DNA of 64,000 bases, from positions 1,922,001 to 1,986,000 of the forward strand of contig NZ_AP027292.1 in NCBI RefSeq assembly GCF_030295765.1, written 5' to 3'. A program made the position numbers and the translations under genes. This DNA comes from Neptuniibacter halophilus. GTDB lineage: Bacteria; Pseudomonadota; Gammaproteobacteria; Pseudomonadales; Balneatricaceae. Within the stretch, counting starts at the first letter, position 1, and each line of letters opens with the position of its first letter. Below the pieces are notes generated by a model. The model searched no databases and was not told where the DNA came from. It was given only the letters and a program-made list of their open reading frames with translations. Positions 43,913-52,583 of this stretch are shown here, piece by piece.

Positions 43913-44212
43913 AGTTCTTCACATCTTTCAGTTTATACCCGTTCGACATTTAGAGTACTGAACTGGAGGGTGAGCAACCCCCGATGGGGTTCGAGCCGAG
44001 CGCAGCGAGACAACGTTGCCGCATTTTGGCAACGACCCGAAGGGCGAGGCGAAGCCGAGTAATCCTTCCAAACACGCCATTTTTATCTCCCCTACCTCCT
44101 CGTTCCCCTTCGATTGTTGCTGGCCTTTCCACCTGAGCATAAGGCGTACCGAAAAACGTTGGCGGTGCGTATCTGTTATTGGCCGCACAATGCTCTTAGT
44201 GCCGGTGGGATG
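43913..44212. other. Non-coding segment downstream of attR, possible dispersed repeat
   Basis: About 300 bases that once followed tRNA-Arg directly. The frames here look like chance. The segment has a GC-rich, hairpin-prone part (GTTGCC/GGCAAC at 44015-44033) and the run CCCGAAGGGCGAGG. From memory, similar stretches follow tRNA genes in other gammaproteobacteria, so a dispersed repeat is possible but unproven. Confidence 0.35.
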
Positions 44213-44959
44213 TCATTCCCCCTGAACCTGTTGCTCCATTGAGAGCAGAGCAGACTCAATTTGCTCAAACAAACCGGCGTGCTGAGCAGAAAAGCTGGTT
44301 GCTATGAAGGCACTGCGAGTTGAAATCGGTATGGGGATGATTTCAGGTTTCCCTTCGCCTGAAAACGGTAGGTGTGTTCCTGAAATACCAACAGCTAAAT
44401 CCACCCTCCCCTGAAGTAGCTGATTCATTTGTTGTGGGATGCTGTCAGCATGCATGATGGTTATCTCCCCATCAGCGACCATTTTGTCAAACTCAGTTGA
44501 GGTACTTACATCTCTGATTCTGCTGATGCGCAATCCTTTTAAGAAAGAGAGAGTTCCATCCACTGACGATAATTGCTTGCCTTTCACTTTAAACACCACA
44601 ACGTCGAGTTCCATGAATGGACGTGTCGTAAATCGAAAAAGCCTGTCCCGGGTAGCTGTGCGAAAAATAGGCAGTATGACGTCTGCTTCTTGATTTTCTA
44701 CAGACTGGATTGCGCGTTTCCAGGGAAGCGGGATGAAGATGGGGGTCAGGTTTATGCGTTTGAATAGTTGTTTGGCTTTATCAACCGCCTGACCTGAAAC
44801 CTCTTGATTGCTATTCAGTGTCACGTAAGGGGGGAAGAGTACGGTGGCAACCCGGATGCTACCCTTTTCTGTGGAATACGCGGGTAAGGAATAGCCGATA
44901 AGTAATATGGATAAGCAGAGGCTTCCGATTGTCAGGGAGCGTCTTTGATGATCGAACAA
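44213..44959 (-). CDS. Periplasmic solute-binding protein (SBP_bac_3-like)
   Basis: A 248-residue secreted protein of the extracellular solute-binding family 3 fold. A signal peptide (SLCLSILLIGYSLPAYS) is followed by RVATVLFPPYVTL, a QAVDKAKQLF helix, and PWKRAIQSVENQEADVI, the usual domain-1 pattern. No ABC permease or ATPase genes are nearby. Such orphan binding proteins may serve as sensors or salvage proteins. The likely start is TTG with GAGG upstream, so the exact N-terminus is uncertain. Confidence 0.8.
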   Translation of the reverse strand: MFDHQRRSLTIGSLCLSILLIGYSLPAYSTEKGSIRVATVLFPPYVTLNSNQEVSGQAVDKAKQLFKRINLTPIFIPLPWKRAIQSVENQEADVILPIFRTATRDRLFRFTTRPFMELDVVVFKVKGKQLSSVDGTLSFLKGLRISRIRDVSTSTEFDKMVADGEITIMHADSIPQQMNQLLQGRVDLAVGISGTHLPFSGEGKPEIIPIPISTRSAFIATSFSAQHAGLFEQIESALLSMEQQVQGE

Positions 44960-45241
44960 CGTCTGCTTAACCTCGCAAATTCAGTATCTGGATGATAAGT
45001 CTAGCTGCAAACTTCAGAATAAGGGAATGGAGCCTCTGTGACCTGCTCCCTATGTACCTGCCCACTGCACTTTTGTCTTTTATCCTTTTCGTTCTTTGGC
45101 CCTGTTTTTGTTTGTATCTATTGCCGGTGCGGCATACAGGTTCTACAACCACAGGGAGTGAAGCAAAAGGTCTGTGTATGGGGTTCGCTCTGATAGCGCA
45201 GAATGTAATTCATGGATTCATTTACACAAGGACGAAAAATA

Positions 45242-45709
45242 ATGAATGTAAAAGCGATAGTGATCGGTTTAATGGGGCTGGTCTCGGTTGAGGCTGCGGC
45301 CAGTGATCTGAGTTATGAGGCCTATATCGACTCAGATAAGCGGATTAAATGTTTATACGGTTATGCTGCCGATAAAACCGGTAATCACGGGGCGGCGATC
45401 AGCATTTTCGAAGACTGTATCCGGCGCTGGAATGATGTGTATTCGATGATCTGGCTGGCACAGATCTACGAAACCGGTATTGGTGTTCCCCGCGATCTGG
45501 AGTATGCCACTGCTCTGATGAAGCGGGGCGCTGAGTCCGATGATGAGGCTGGCTACTCGATACTGGCGCGTTACCACTATGGTAAGGCTCTTTATCTGGG
45601 AATCGGCACCGAACAGAACCGCGAGGCCGGGTTACATTGGTTGCAGCGCTCTGCGGATGAAGGCAGCACTGATGCACAGGCGTATCTGTTGGAGTTGCTC
45701 GCAGAATAA
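45242..45709 (+). CDS. Secreted Sel1-like repeat protein
   Basis: A 155-residue protein with a signal peptide (MNVKAIVIGLMGLVSVEAAA) and three Sel1-like helical repeats, visible as WLAQIYETGIGVPRDLEYA and later ALYLGIGTEQNREAGLHW. Sel1 repeats mediate protein contacts, often in the periplasm. Start ATG 45242 is chosen because it opens the signal peptide. It stands alone, downstream of a 280-base region that holds its promoter. Confidence 0.8.
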   Translation: MNVKAIVIGLMGLVSVEAAASDLSYEAYIDSDKRIKCLYGYAADKTGNHGAAISIFEDCIRRWNDVYSMIWLAQIYETGIGVPRDLEYATALMKRGAESDDEAGYSILARYHYGKALYLGIGTEQNREAGLHWLQRSADEGSTDAQAYLLELLAE

Positions 45710-45826
45710 CCGGCTGCTCTGATGAGTTTGTGTAAGTTGCCACGCTTGCTTTCATCCACCCCCTCACTTCATCTACTATAAATAGCAGAGGCGATGTCTC
45801 TGTTCGTATAGCAGTGAGGGTGAGTG

Positions 45827-46636
45827 ATGGCTGGTTTAGCCAGACAGGTAGTGGCAGCACTTGTGCTGCTTTTGGGATTTTCCAATGCCTTCGGTTGTGA
45901 GTTGGTGATGGGGTATCGGACCAGTGAGCGTCTGCCCCTGATCGATCAGGCTCCGGATAACCGGGGGCTCTATTTTGACCTGTACAACGAAGCGGCAAGG
46001 CAGATTGGCTGTAATCTGAAGGTTAGCCGTCTGCCTAAAAAGCGGGTGATTCAGGGTATGAGATCCGGGGTGATCGATTTTTATCCGGGTTTCTCCTTTA
46101 ATGAGGTTCGCGCCGGCTATGCGGTTTTTATTGAGAATGGTCTGGAAACGAAGATCAGTATTCTCTCGTCGGATCGTCTGGCTGAAGTGACCGAGCTCAG
46201 CCAGATGCAAGGCAGAAGGCTGATTGTCGCGAACGGTGGCCCGACCTTCGGTGCAGAGCGTTACGGTATTCCGGTGACGTTTATCGAAAATCTGGATCTG
46301 GACCGGGCGATCGCCATGATCGATGAGGGGCGGGCTGATTTCTACCTCTACCATCGTGACACTCTGTTGTATTACCTGAAAAAACATCCTCAGAGCGGCG
46401 TTCGAATTCATCCCTGTTGCGGTGAATCCAGACCGATGTACCTGGGTTTTTCCCGCGCTTCTGCTCATTTTCAGCCGGTAGCAAACCCCGATTATAATCC
46501 TGCCCTGCCCGTATCGGCTGATAATCCCGATATTATCCCTGCTCAGGGCAGTGTGGCTGCACGCTTTGCTGAGGCGATTCAGGTGCTGAAGCAATCAGGT
46601 TATGTAGCGGATCTGGTTGCTCACTATTACGAGTAA
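45827..46636 (+). CDS. Periplasmic solute-binding protein (SBP_bac_3-like), second
   Basis: A 269-residue secreted protein with a signal peptide (VVAALVLLLGFSNAFG) and an amino-acid-binding-type fold: GLYFDLYNEAARQIGCNLKV, then RVIQGMRSGVIDFYPG and DLDRAIAMIDEGRADF. Several cysteines in the second half (HPCCGES) could form a disulfide. There is no adjacent transporter. ATG 45827 has GAGGG 6 bases upstream, better than the GTG three bases before it. Confidence 0.8.
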   Translation: MAGLARQVVAALVLLLGFSNAFGCELVMGYRTSERLPLIDQAPDNRGLYFDLYNEAARQIGCNLKVSRLPKKRVIQGMRSGVIDFYPGFSFNEVRAGYAVFIENGLETKISILSSDRLAEVTELSQMQGRRLIVANGGPTFGAERYGIPVTFIENLDLDRAIAMIDEGRADFYLYHRDTLLYYLKKHPQSGVRIHPCCGESRPMYLGFSRASAHFQPVANPDYNPALPVSADNPDIIPAQGSVAARFAEAIQVLKQSGYVADLVAHYYE

Positions 46637-46768
46637 TTTTTGCAAACAACAAAGCTGTCTGTGTCTCTCTGCTGTTCCTTAACTGAACCATTCCCGCCTG
46701 ATAAGCGTAACAGCTTGTTATTCAAAGCATGTTGCGTCTTTTATAAGTGATCAGGTACTGAAAATTCC

Positions 46769-47779
46769 ATGAAATCTACGTATCCCCATATCGCTGTGGT
46801 TGGTGCGGGTCTGGCCGGCGCGGTTTTAACGTCTCACCTTTTGCAGGCGGGCATGTCCGTTACGTTGTTTGATAAGAGCCGTGGTACTGGCGGGCGGCTG
46901 GCCAGTTGTCGTCTGGGTGATCAGGTGGCTGATTTGGGTGCGCCACTGTTTGAAATAGATCCGGGTGCTTTCTGCGACTGGCTGCAGCAGCAACCCGAGA
47001 TAAGCCGTTGGCAGCCAAAACGCAGTGACTTTTCGGGTGAGTCTCTTAAACCGGAGCAATACTTCGTGGTCAGCCCTCGTCAGAGTGCGTTGACCCGGCG
47101 GTTGATTCAGGGCGCTGAGTTTATTCCGCAGTTACGGGTGGGATCGCTCTGGCCCGAGCGGGTCGGTTCCGGTCAGGGTGTGGTGCTGCGTGATGAGCAC
47201 GGCAAGGCGATCGGGCATTACGATGCAGTGGTGGTCGCTACGCCGGCCAGACAGGCAGTTGCGTTATTGGAGGCGTTACCACGCTTTATGCACAGGGCTG
47301 CTGCCGTGGCTACTTTTCCTCGCTGGGTTCAGGTTCTGGAAATTCCGGCCGGAGCAGGCCCGCGATCGGAGTTAATACTGGGTGAACACCCACAGTTGCT
47401 GCGGGTGTGTCATAACAGTCATAAGCCGGGCCGGATCGCTTCGGCTGAGAGCGAGGTGTGGGTGCTGGAGGCAAATGAGCAGTGGAGCGCGGAGTATTGT
47501 GATGCCCCGCCGGCGCAAATCTCCGCCAGTCTTAAGGCGGCTTTTTCCAGCCTGTTGCCTGCCAGTCCAAAGGTGATATCAGAGAGAACGCATCGTTGGT
47601 TGTATGCCCGTCATGAGGGGCTGGGTGAGCCTTTTCTCTGGGATGAGCGCAGCGCTATTGGCGCCTGTGGTGACTGGCTGGCGGTGGGGGGAGCTGAGGG
47701 TGCCTGGCGAAGTGCCTCCCTGCTTGCTGGGGAAGTGATCCGTCAGTTTACATCCCCGCTGAAAGCGGAGATGGCATGA
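46769..47779 (+). CDS. FAD-dependent NAD(P)-binding oxidoreductase (renalase/amine-oxidase-like)
   Basis: A 336-residue flavoprotein. The N-terminal dinucleotide-binding fold reads VVGAGLAGAVLTSHLLQAG, ending at acidic DKSRGTGGRLA; the last motif is typical of amine-oxidase and renalase-like enzymes. A second FAD-contact segment is near the C-terminus (GACGDWLAVGGAEGAWRS). The substrate is unknown. A short gene of DUF6482 type follows 28 bases downstream and is likely co-transcribed. Confidence 0.86.
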   Translation: MKSTYPHIAVVGAGLAGAVLTSHLLQAGMSVTLFDKSRGTGGRLASCRLGDQVADLGAPLFEIDPGAFCDWLQQQPEISRWQPKRSDFSGESLKPEQYFVVSPRQSALTRRLIQGAEFIPQLRVGSLWPERVGSGQGVVLRDEHGKAIGHYDAVVVATPARQAVALLEALPRFMHRAAAVATFPRWVQVLEIPAGAGPRSELILGEHPQLLRVCHNSHKPGRIASAESEVWVLEANEQWSAEYCDAPPAQISASLKAAFSSLLPASPKVISERTHRWLYARHEGLGEPFLWDERSAIGACGDWLAVGGAEGAWRSASLLAGEVIRQFTSPLKAEMA

Positions 47780-47807
47780 TTACCTGCTGACTGAGGAGTT
47801 AGCTCAT

Positions 47808-48110
47808 ATGGATAAACTACAGTTTGATCAGCTCATCAGCTTACAACCTCTGAAACGGGTTCAGATCCGGTCGATCGACTGGTCGCTTTATCAGGTTCGG
47901 GTACAAACCGGTGATTCGCTTGTGCTTCTTTACGCCGGGAAAGCGCCGGCCCGGTTTAACAGTCTGGGGCAGATAAAAGACAAATTTGAGGCGCTACAGG
48001 TCGATCGCTTTCAACTGGTTAGGGATTGCTGCAGCTACGATGAAATGGTCGGTCAGCCAGAAACAGTCTTCCCGGACTTTCTTGAGACCGAACTGCACTG
48101 GAAACCCTGA
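47808..48110 (+). CDS. DUF6482 family protein
   Basis: A 100-residue cytoplasmic protein of the DUF6482 family, recognised by its short alpha/beta fold (RVQIRSIDWSLYQVRVQ; LVLLYAGKAPARFNSLGQIK). Its function is unknown. The ribosome site GAGGAG is 9 bases before the ATG. It is probably the second gene of a unit with the flavoprotein. Confidence 0.75.
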   Translation: MDKLQFDQLISLQPLKRVQIRSIDWSLYQVRVQTGDSLVLLYAGKAPARFNSLGQIKDKFEALQVDRFQLVRDCCSYDEMVGQPETVFPDFLETELHWKP

Positions 48111-48136
48111 GCTCATGCACCCCGGTCGTTTACGCA

Positions 48137-48718
48137 TCAGAGGGACGGCAGGTAACCCCGGATAAAGCGCCTGAATTCAGGGTCCGAAGGTTTGATATGG
48201 CTTTTGAAGCTGCCGACTACCTGCCCATCAGGAGCGATCAGGTATTTGTGAAAATTCCAGCCGGGGTATTCGCCGCTCTTTCTGGCCAGAAACTGGTAGA
48301 ACGGGTCCGCTTTGCCCCGGGCGGCGTGAACTTTTTCGAACATAGGGAACTCAACGCTGTAGGTCAGGCGGCAAAACTCCAGAATCTGTTGCTCGGTTCC
48401 CGGCTCCTGACCGGCAAAATCATTTGAGGGAAAACCGAGCACGACCAGACCCCGGTCTTTATATTCCCGGTAAAGTTGCTCAAGGCCATCATATTGCGGG
48501 GTGTAGGCGCATTTACTCGCGGTGTTGACGACCAGTATTAACTTGCCAAGATAATGCTGGCAGAGGTGCACCTGCTGAGCTTCGCCCAAACGTTTAAATG
48601 TGAAATCCAGACTCTGAGGGCAGAGTGGGCTCTGTTTGGGTTCTGCTGCATTCAGGGGCTTGCTGAGCATCAGGAACCCCAGCAGCGCCATAATGGTGAC
48701 AGAGTAAAGCCAGTTCAT
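48137..48718 (-). CDS. Glutathione peroxidase, periplasmic
   Basis: A 193-residue thiol peroxidase with an N-terminal hydrophobic segment (signal or anchor, VTIMALLGFLMLSKPLNAA). The catalytic site is NTASKCAYTPQYDGLEQLY, with Cys rather than selenocysteine. GFPSNDFAGQEPG and WNFHKYL complete the Gln/Trp/Asn set. It reduces peroxides, probably with thioredoxin or glutathione. ATG 48718 has GGGAG upstream; the longer frame to 48904 is not supported. Confidence 0.9.
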   Translation of the reverse strand: MNWLYSVTIMALLGFLMLSKPLNAAEPKQSPLCPQSLDFTFKRLGEAQQVHLCQHYLGKLILVVNTASKCAYTPQYDGLEQLYREYKDRGLVVLGFPSNDFAGQEPGTEQQILEFCRLTYSVEFPMFEKVHAARGKADPFYQFLARKSGEYPGWNFHKYLIAPDGQVVGSFKSHIKPSDPEFRRFIRGYLPSL

Positions 48719-48859
48719 CTGAGTCTCCCTGATGGTTTTTGTCCTGTACGCGAGATGAGCTGATATGGATTGGTTCCAGTTGCGGATCGGGTTAATCTGG
48801 TTCGTGATCGTATGTAGCCCGCAACCATCATCGAATTGCTGAGAAGAAAAGGCAGCACA

Positions 48860-49345
48860 ATGTATCTGTATGAGATCTTTCAGAAAGCCCTGGCAGGAGA
48901 CCATCAGGCTCTGTTTTTCTGTATCGCGGCATATGGGTGTCTGGCCTGCGCTGTCTCGGTTGTTTTACAACTGCGGATGCAGCGCTGGAAAGCGGTTGAT
49001 GGGCAATTGCTGCAGGCAGGTGCCGTAAAGGTCGGACATGAGAATCTGGCGACTGAACAGCACTATATGGCTGAAGCGCTCTACGTTTATCAGGTGGCAG
49101 GGCGTGAATATCGGGGCAGTAAAGTATCTTCCTGGGTTATGTCTGCCAGTGGGAGCCTGCGGGGTGTGTCGCTGCTGCAGTTAAAGGGAATTAAGCACAA
49201 AGCGGATGGATCGATCGTGGTGTATCACCACCCGGATAAACCGGAGAAAAGTATGCTGATCAGGCCCGGCAGGTTCAGTATTCTGTTAACGGCAGGGTTG
49301 GGAACGCTCCCTGTGGTGCTCTATCTTCTGCGTTATACGGGCTGA
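48860..49345 (+). CDS. DUF3592-like membrane protein
   Basis: A 161-residue protein with one membrane helix near each end (FFCIAAYGCLACAVSVVLQL; ILLTAGLGTLPVVLYLL) flanking a beta-rich middle with EALYVYQVAGREYRGS and VYHHPDKPEKSML. This is the DUF3592 pattern. ATG 48860 is preferred over an upstream TTG. Its function is unknown. Confidence 0.68.
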   Translation: MYLYEIFQKALAGDHQALFFCIAAYGCLACAVSVVLQLRMQRWKAVDGQLLQAGAVKVGHENLATEQHYMAEALYVYQVAGREYRGSKVSSWVMSASGSLRGVSLLQLKGIKHKADGSIVVYHHPDKPEKSMLIRPGRFSILLTAGLGTLPVVLYLLRYTG

Positions 49346-49549
49346 TCAGGGGTTACATACTGTAGCGGTGCCGGCGGTTGAAACCTGTTCCCCGGTCTCG
49401 CTGAACTGCGCTTTCACGGTTTGCAGGCAGGGGCCGCATTTTGATTTGCCTTTGCCCAGTTCATCCCAGTTTTGGTTACTGACACCCAGTTGGATATCGA
49501 CGGCCTGCTTTAAGCACTGGCCGCAGGTGAGGTGTTTATTTTTCTCCAC
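49346..49549 (-). CDS. BFD-like [2Fe-2S] binding protein
   Basis: A 67-residue protein with two CxxC pairs (CGQC and CGPC) about 28 residues apart. The segment between (NWDELGKGKSKCGPC) matches the pattern of bacterioferritin-associated ferredoxin domains, though the first pair is CxxC rather than CxC. It starts with GTG, with GGGAG 7 bases upstream. It probably has a role in iron handling or electron transfer. Confidence 0.6.
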   Translation of the reverse strand: MEKNKHLTCGQCLKQAVDIQLGVSNQNWDELGKGKSKCGPCLQTVKAQFSETGEQVSTAGTATVCNP

Positions 49550-49666
49550 GCGCAGACTCCCCTGATGGTTGGGTGGAACCAGTGTAGGTGTTTAAGCTGA
49601 CTTAAACCAACCAATCGGTCTGAAAGCTGATTCAGGTCAACGGATGGGGAGGGGTGAAGCTGTGCT

Positions 49667-50038
49667 TTATAATCGCCCCTGCTTTCTCAGCCTGCGCCGT
49701 ACCATCCAGCGATAAAGGCCACTGGCGACAGGGCGAATGAATGGCAAGCCGATCAGCCAGCCAACCAGACGATATTCTGGGATACGGCGGCATAAGACCT
49801 GATAGGCATCCAGTTCTGAGAGAATCTCACCATCCGGGTTACGGACATGTAATTCGGTCAGAGCTTTGTAAGGCTCGATTCCCAGTTGTTGCAGCAGCTT
49901 TTCCTGACCCGTGATATCAAACCACTCGACAGGTTCGAGGTTTGCTGGTTCTTTTGCTTCATAATTTTTTCTGTCCTGAATACAACGGGGGCAACTGCCG
50001 TCATAAAAAACAGTAATTTTGCCTCTGGGATCGTTCAT
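49667..50038 (-). CDS. DCC family thiol-disulfide oxidoreductase (DUF393)
   Basis: A 123-residue DCC-family protein. It begins ITVFYDGSCPRCIQDRKNYE, with the DxxCxxC motif that names the family. LSELDAYQVLCRRIPEYRLV follows, then a hydrophobic, basic C-terminal helix. A thiol-redox role is assumed for the family. The ATG at 50038 is chosen over a start 42 bases upstream. Confidence 0.85.
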   Translation of the reverse strand: MNDPRGKITVFYDGSCPRCIQDRKNYEAKEPANLEPVEWFDITGQEKLLQQLGIEPYKALTELHVRNPDGEILSELDAYQVLCRRIPEYRLVGWLIGLPFIRPVASGLYRWMVRRRLRKQGRL

Positions 50039-50118
50039 TATGCTGTCCTCCTGCGAGGGCAAAGACAGGACACCCGGCAAGCCATCGTGATGTGGGAGAG
50101 TGACGTCGTGATGTCTCC

Positions 50119-52164
50119 TCAGTGTTCGATCATCTCTGCAGCAATCTGCTGCAATTGATCGCTTTCCAATGGCAGGCTGAGCCAGCGGGTAACTTTGAAT
50201 TTGTTGAATAATTGCTCATGTTCAGGCTTTATAGATTCGATAATGAATACCGTAGGCAACCCGGCCCAGGCCAGAGACTTACGTATCTCTGCCAATTGCT
50301 GAGTGATCTCCTGATCCTCTCTTAACATAATGAACTGTGCGAAGATGCCTGCATGTTGATGCAGTAGCTCCCGAGCTTTTTCAGGGGTTTCAGCCCTGAA
50401 CAGAGGATAAGGGAGTGTCGTATCGATCTCATCTCCGATCGGTTTGTCCGTGCCGATAAACAACAGGCTGGTTTCACTGCTTCCCTGATCCTGTTGAGTT
50501 GTGTTCAGTGCATCCTGCATGATCAGAGAGTTGAATGCTCGCCAATAATGGGCCCCCAGAACCCGACTGATTTCGGCAATGCTGGTAATACCCGATACTA
50601 CTGCTTCGGTTGCTATCACGTTCATGCTTCTTTGAGATTCCGTCTGGGTGGTTTCAAGAAACTTATCCAGCCGCAGAGCCTCAATATGCTGGTCAGAAGG
50701 CTCAAATACCTCGATAAGCGGGAAGCGGCCTTTATAACCCGTATAGTTGCAGGCTTCGCAACCGACTTCTCTCATGGCCGGGTTTTCCTGGGTCGCCTCC
50801 GCAAATAGTTTTTCCAGATGGTTATGATGAACCAACGGCTCAGCGCAGGTATCGCACAGTTGGCGAGCCATACGCTGAGCGATAATGCCTTTGAGCCCTT
50901 CAGCCAGTTGTCCCTGTGAAGCGCCCAGATCCAGAAGGCGCCGGATAGTGCCAGGTACATCAGATGTATGCAGGGTGGCAAATACCAGATGCCCTGTCAT
51001 TACGGCCTGTAAGGTAATTTGTAGCGTTTCCGTATCGCGAATTTCACCAATCAGAATGATATCGGGGTCTTGCCGGAGCATGGATTTTAGAATGCTGCCG
51101 AACCCTCGGCCGCGCTTATCATCTACTTCGATCTGACTGATGCCCGGGATGCGATATTCGACCGGGTCTTCGGCAGTCATGATATTTCGGTTGGGTGTGT
51201 TTAACTGGCTCAGCAAGGTGTACAGGCTGGTGGTTTTACCTGAGCCTGTTGGGCCCGTAAACAGGATCAGGCCACGGCTTTCCTGACAGAGGCGCTCAAG
51301 AGCATGCTGTTCTGCTAATGGGAAGCCTAGCTTGCTCATGGAAAATTTTCGATTCTGACTCAGCAGACGAATCACCAGTCTCTGGCTGTCATGGCTGGGT
51401 AGAATGGAGATCCTCAGGTCAAATGCCTGATCGTTAATGTTCATCTGGATTCGCCCGTCTTGTGGCGTGCTGTGGTTGGAGGTATCCAGATGCGCACAGG
51501 TCATAATGAAGCGAATAACCGAGTCTTGCACCGTTTTTGGCAGGCTGGGGCCGCGAATCAATTGTCCGTCGACCCGGTATCGGACCAGTCCGCCCCCGAG
51601 AAAAGGCTGGATATGAATATCGCTGGCGTTTTTTTTCACGGCTTCATCCAGAATCAGCAGTGAGATCCGTTCAATGACCTGATCAGGGCTGGCTGCTTGC
51701 GTCAGTTCTTCATCAGATATCCACAAACTGCGGCTCGACTCCACTGGCAAGGCGTAGGTCAGGTTGATAGCGTTATCTATCTCTTCCGGCGGTGCGAAGA
51801 ATAACTCCACCTTATGCCCCATTTGAAACGCAAGTTCGTGGGCCAGCTTTTCGTTAAATGGATCGCAGCAGGCGAGGTGCAGGGTATTGCCCTCTTTGCC
51901 ACAGCCAATCACCGCATACTTTCTGGCAATCGACTCTTTGATCTGCGATACCCGGCTCTTGCTTAAACGGTCGGGGGTAGCGCAGGGTATATGAGTCTGT
52001 TCGTGTAAAAAGTTGAACAACTCTGTACTGCCCAGATCTGTGGCCTGACAAAGACGTTTCCAGCTCTGTGATGGGTCTTCTGTGAGGATTGTTTTCTCTA
52101 GCTCCGTAGCATGATCCGGACAAAGTTTAATTAACAGTAGTTGAAGCCATTGCAGGGAATTCAT
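50119..52164 (-). CDS. GspE/PilB-type secretion ATPase with receiver-like C-terminal domain
   Basis: A 681-residue ATPase. The N-terminal GspE_N-like domain (about 1-150) is followed by the core with Walker A FTGPTGSGKTTS, Asp box, Walker B LIGEIRDTET and His box LVFATLHTSD. A four-Cys zinc site reads CDTC and CEACNYTG. The last 130 residues (LLFIGTDKPIGDEID onwards) look like a degenerate receiver fold, not seen in standard PilB. It begins three bases after a small membrane protein gene and is the last gene of a pilin-like locus. Confidence 0.9.
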   Translation of the reverse strand: MNSLQWLQLLLIKLCPDHATELEKTILTEDPSQSWKRLCQATDLGSTELFNFLHEQTHIPCATPDRLSKSRVSQIKESIARKYAVIGCGKEGNTLHLACCDPFNEKLAHELAFQMGHKVELFFAPPEEIDNAINLTYALPVESSRSLWISDEELTQAASPDQVIERISLLILDEAVKKNASDIHIQPFLGGGLVRYRVDGQLIRGPSLPKTVQDSVIRFIMTCAHLDTSNHSTPQDGRIQMNINDQAFDLRISILPSHDSQRLVIRLLSQNRKFSMSKLGFPLAEQHALERLCQESRGLILFTGPTGSGKTTSLYTLLSQLNTPNRNIMTAEDPVEYRIPGISQIEVDDKRGRGFGSILKSMLRQDPDIILIGEIRDTETLQITLQAVMTGHLVFATLHTSDVPGTIRRLLDLGASQGQLAEGLKGIIAQRMARQLCDTCAEPLVHHNHLEKLFAEATQENPAMREVGCEACNYTGYKGRFPLIEVFEPSDQHIEALRLDKFLETTQTESQRSMNVIATEAVVSGITSIAEISRVLGAHYWRAFNSLIMQDALNTTQQDQGSSETSLLFIGTDKPIGDEIDTTLPYPLFRAETPEKARELLHQHAGIFAQFIMLREDQEITQQLAEIRKSLAWAGLPTVFIIESIKPEHEQLFNKFKVTRWLSLPLESDQLQQIAAEMIEH

Positions 52165-52167
52165 GGG

Positions 52168-52566
52168 TTAACTCTCGCTGAAAATCAGTTCCCGACCCGG
52201 GGCTTGTGTATGATCTCCTCGGTAGAACAGGGTGATTTTGTTGTTACCTTGGGGCAAAACCCCGATCGAAGCTGCCAATATAGGGTTTTCAAAAGGAGCC
52301 AGAAGTGATTCGCCCGCCTGATAGCGTTGCGTGAGTTGCTTTTCAGCTTCGTCGTACAACTGGTCGATATTACTGAGATGGTGTTCGTCCGGTGCCAGTT
52401 CGTGAGCCAGTTTGTAATGTTCGCCTTCAGCCAGAATCAGAATAATTAACAAAGGCCAGAGGAACAGGTTAAACCGCTTGTTTTGTCTTTTGCTCACCTG
52501 ATGACTTGTGCCGCTGGATTCATCCTTCGCAACGGCCATGGCGATGTAATCTTGAATCTCACTCAT
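52168..52566 (-). CDS. Small single-pass membrane protein of the pilus locus
   Basis: A 132-residue protein that I do not recognise. A basic cytoplasmic segment of about 30 residues is followed by one membrane helix (LFLWPLLIILILA) and a periplasmic part of about 85 residues. It lies between the pilin-like gene and the PilB-like ATPase (17 and 3 bases), so it probably joins their machine, for example as a minor assembly component. ATG 52566 has AAGG upstream. Confidence 0.65.
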   Translation of the reverse strand: MSEIQDYIAMAVAKDESSGTSHQVSKRQNKRFNLFLWPLLIILILAEGEHYKLAHELAPDEHHLSNIDQLYDEAEKQLTQRYQAGESLLAPFENPILAASIGVLPQGNNKITLFYRGDHTQAPGRELIFSES

Positions 52567-52583
52567 ACTACGGTACCTTCAGT

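Noticed and set aside
43928..44188. Frame of 86 codons downstream of attR
   Set aside because: The translation is basic and repetitive, lacks a ribosome site, and overlaps hairpin-forming DNA; other frames of the same stretch are equally open.
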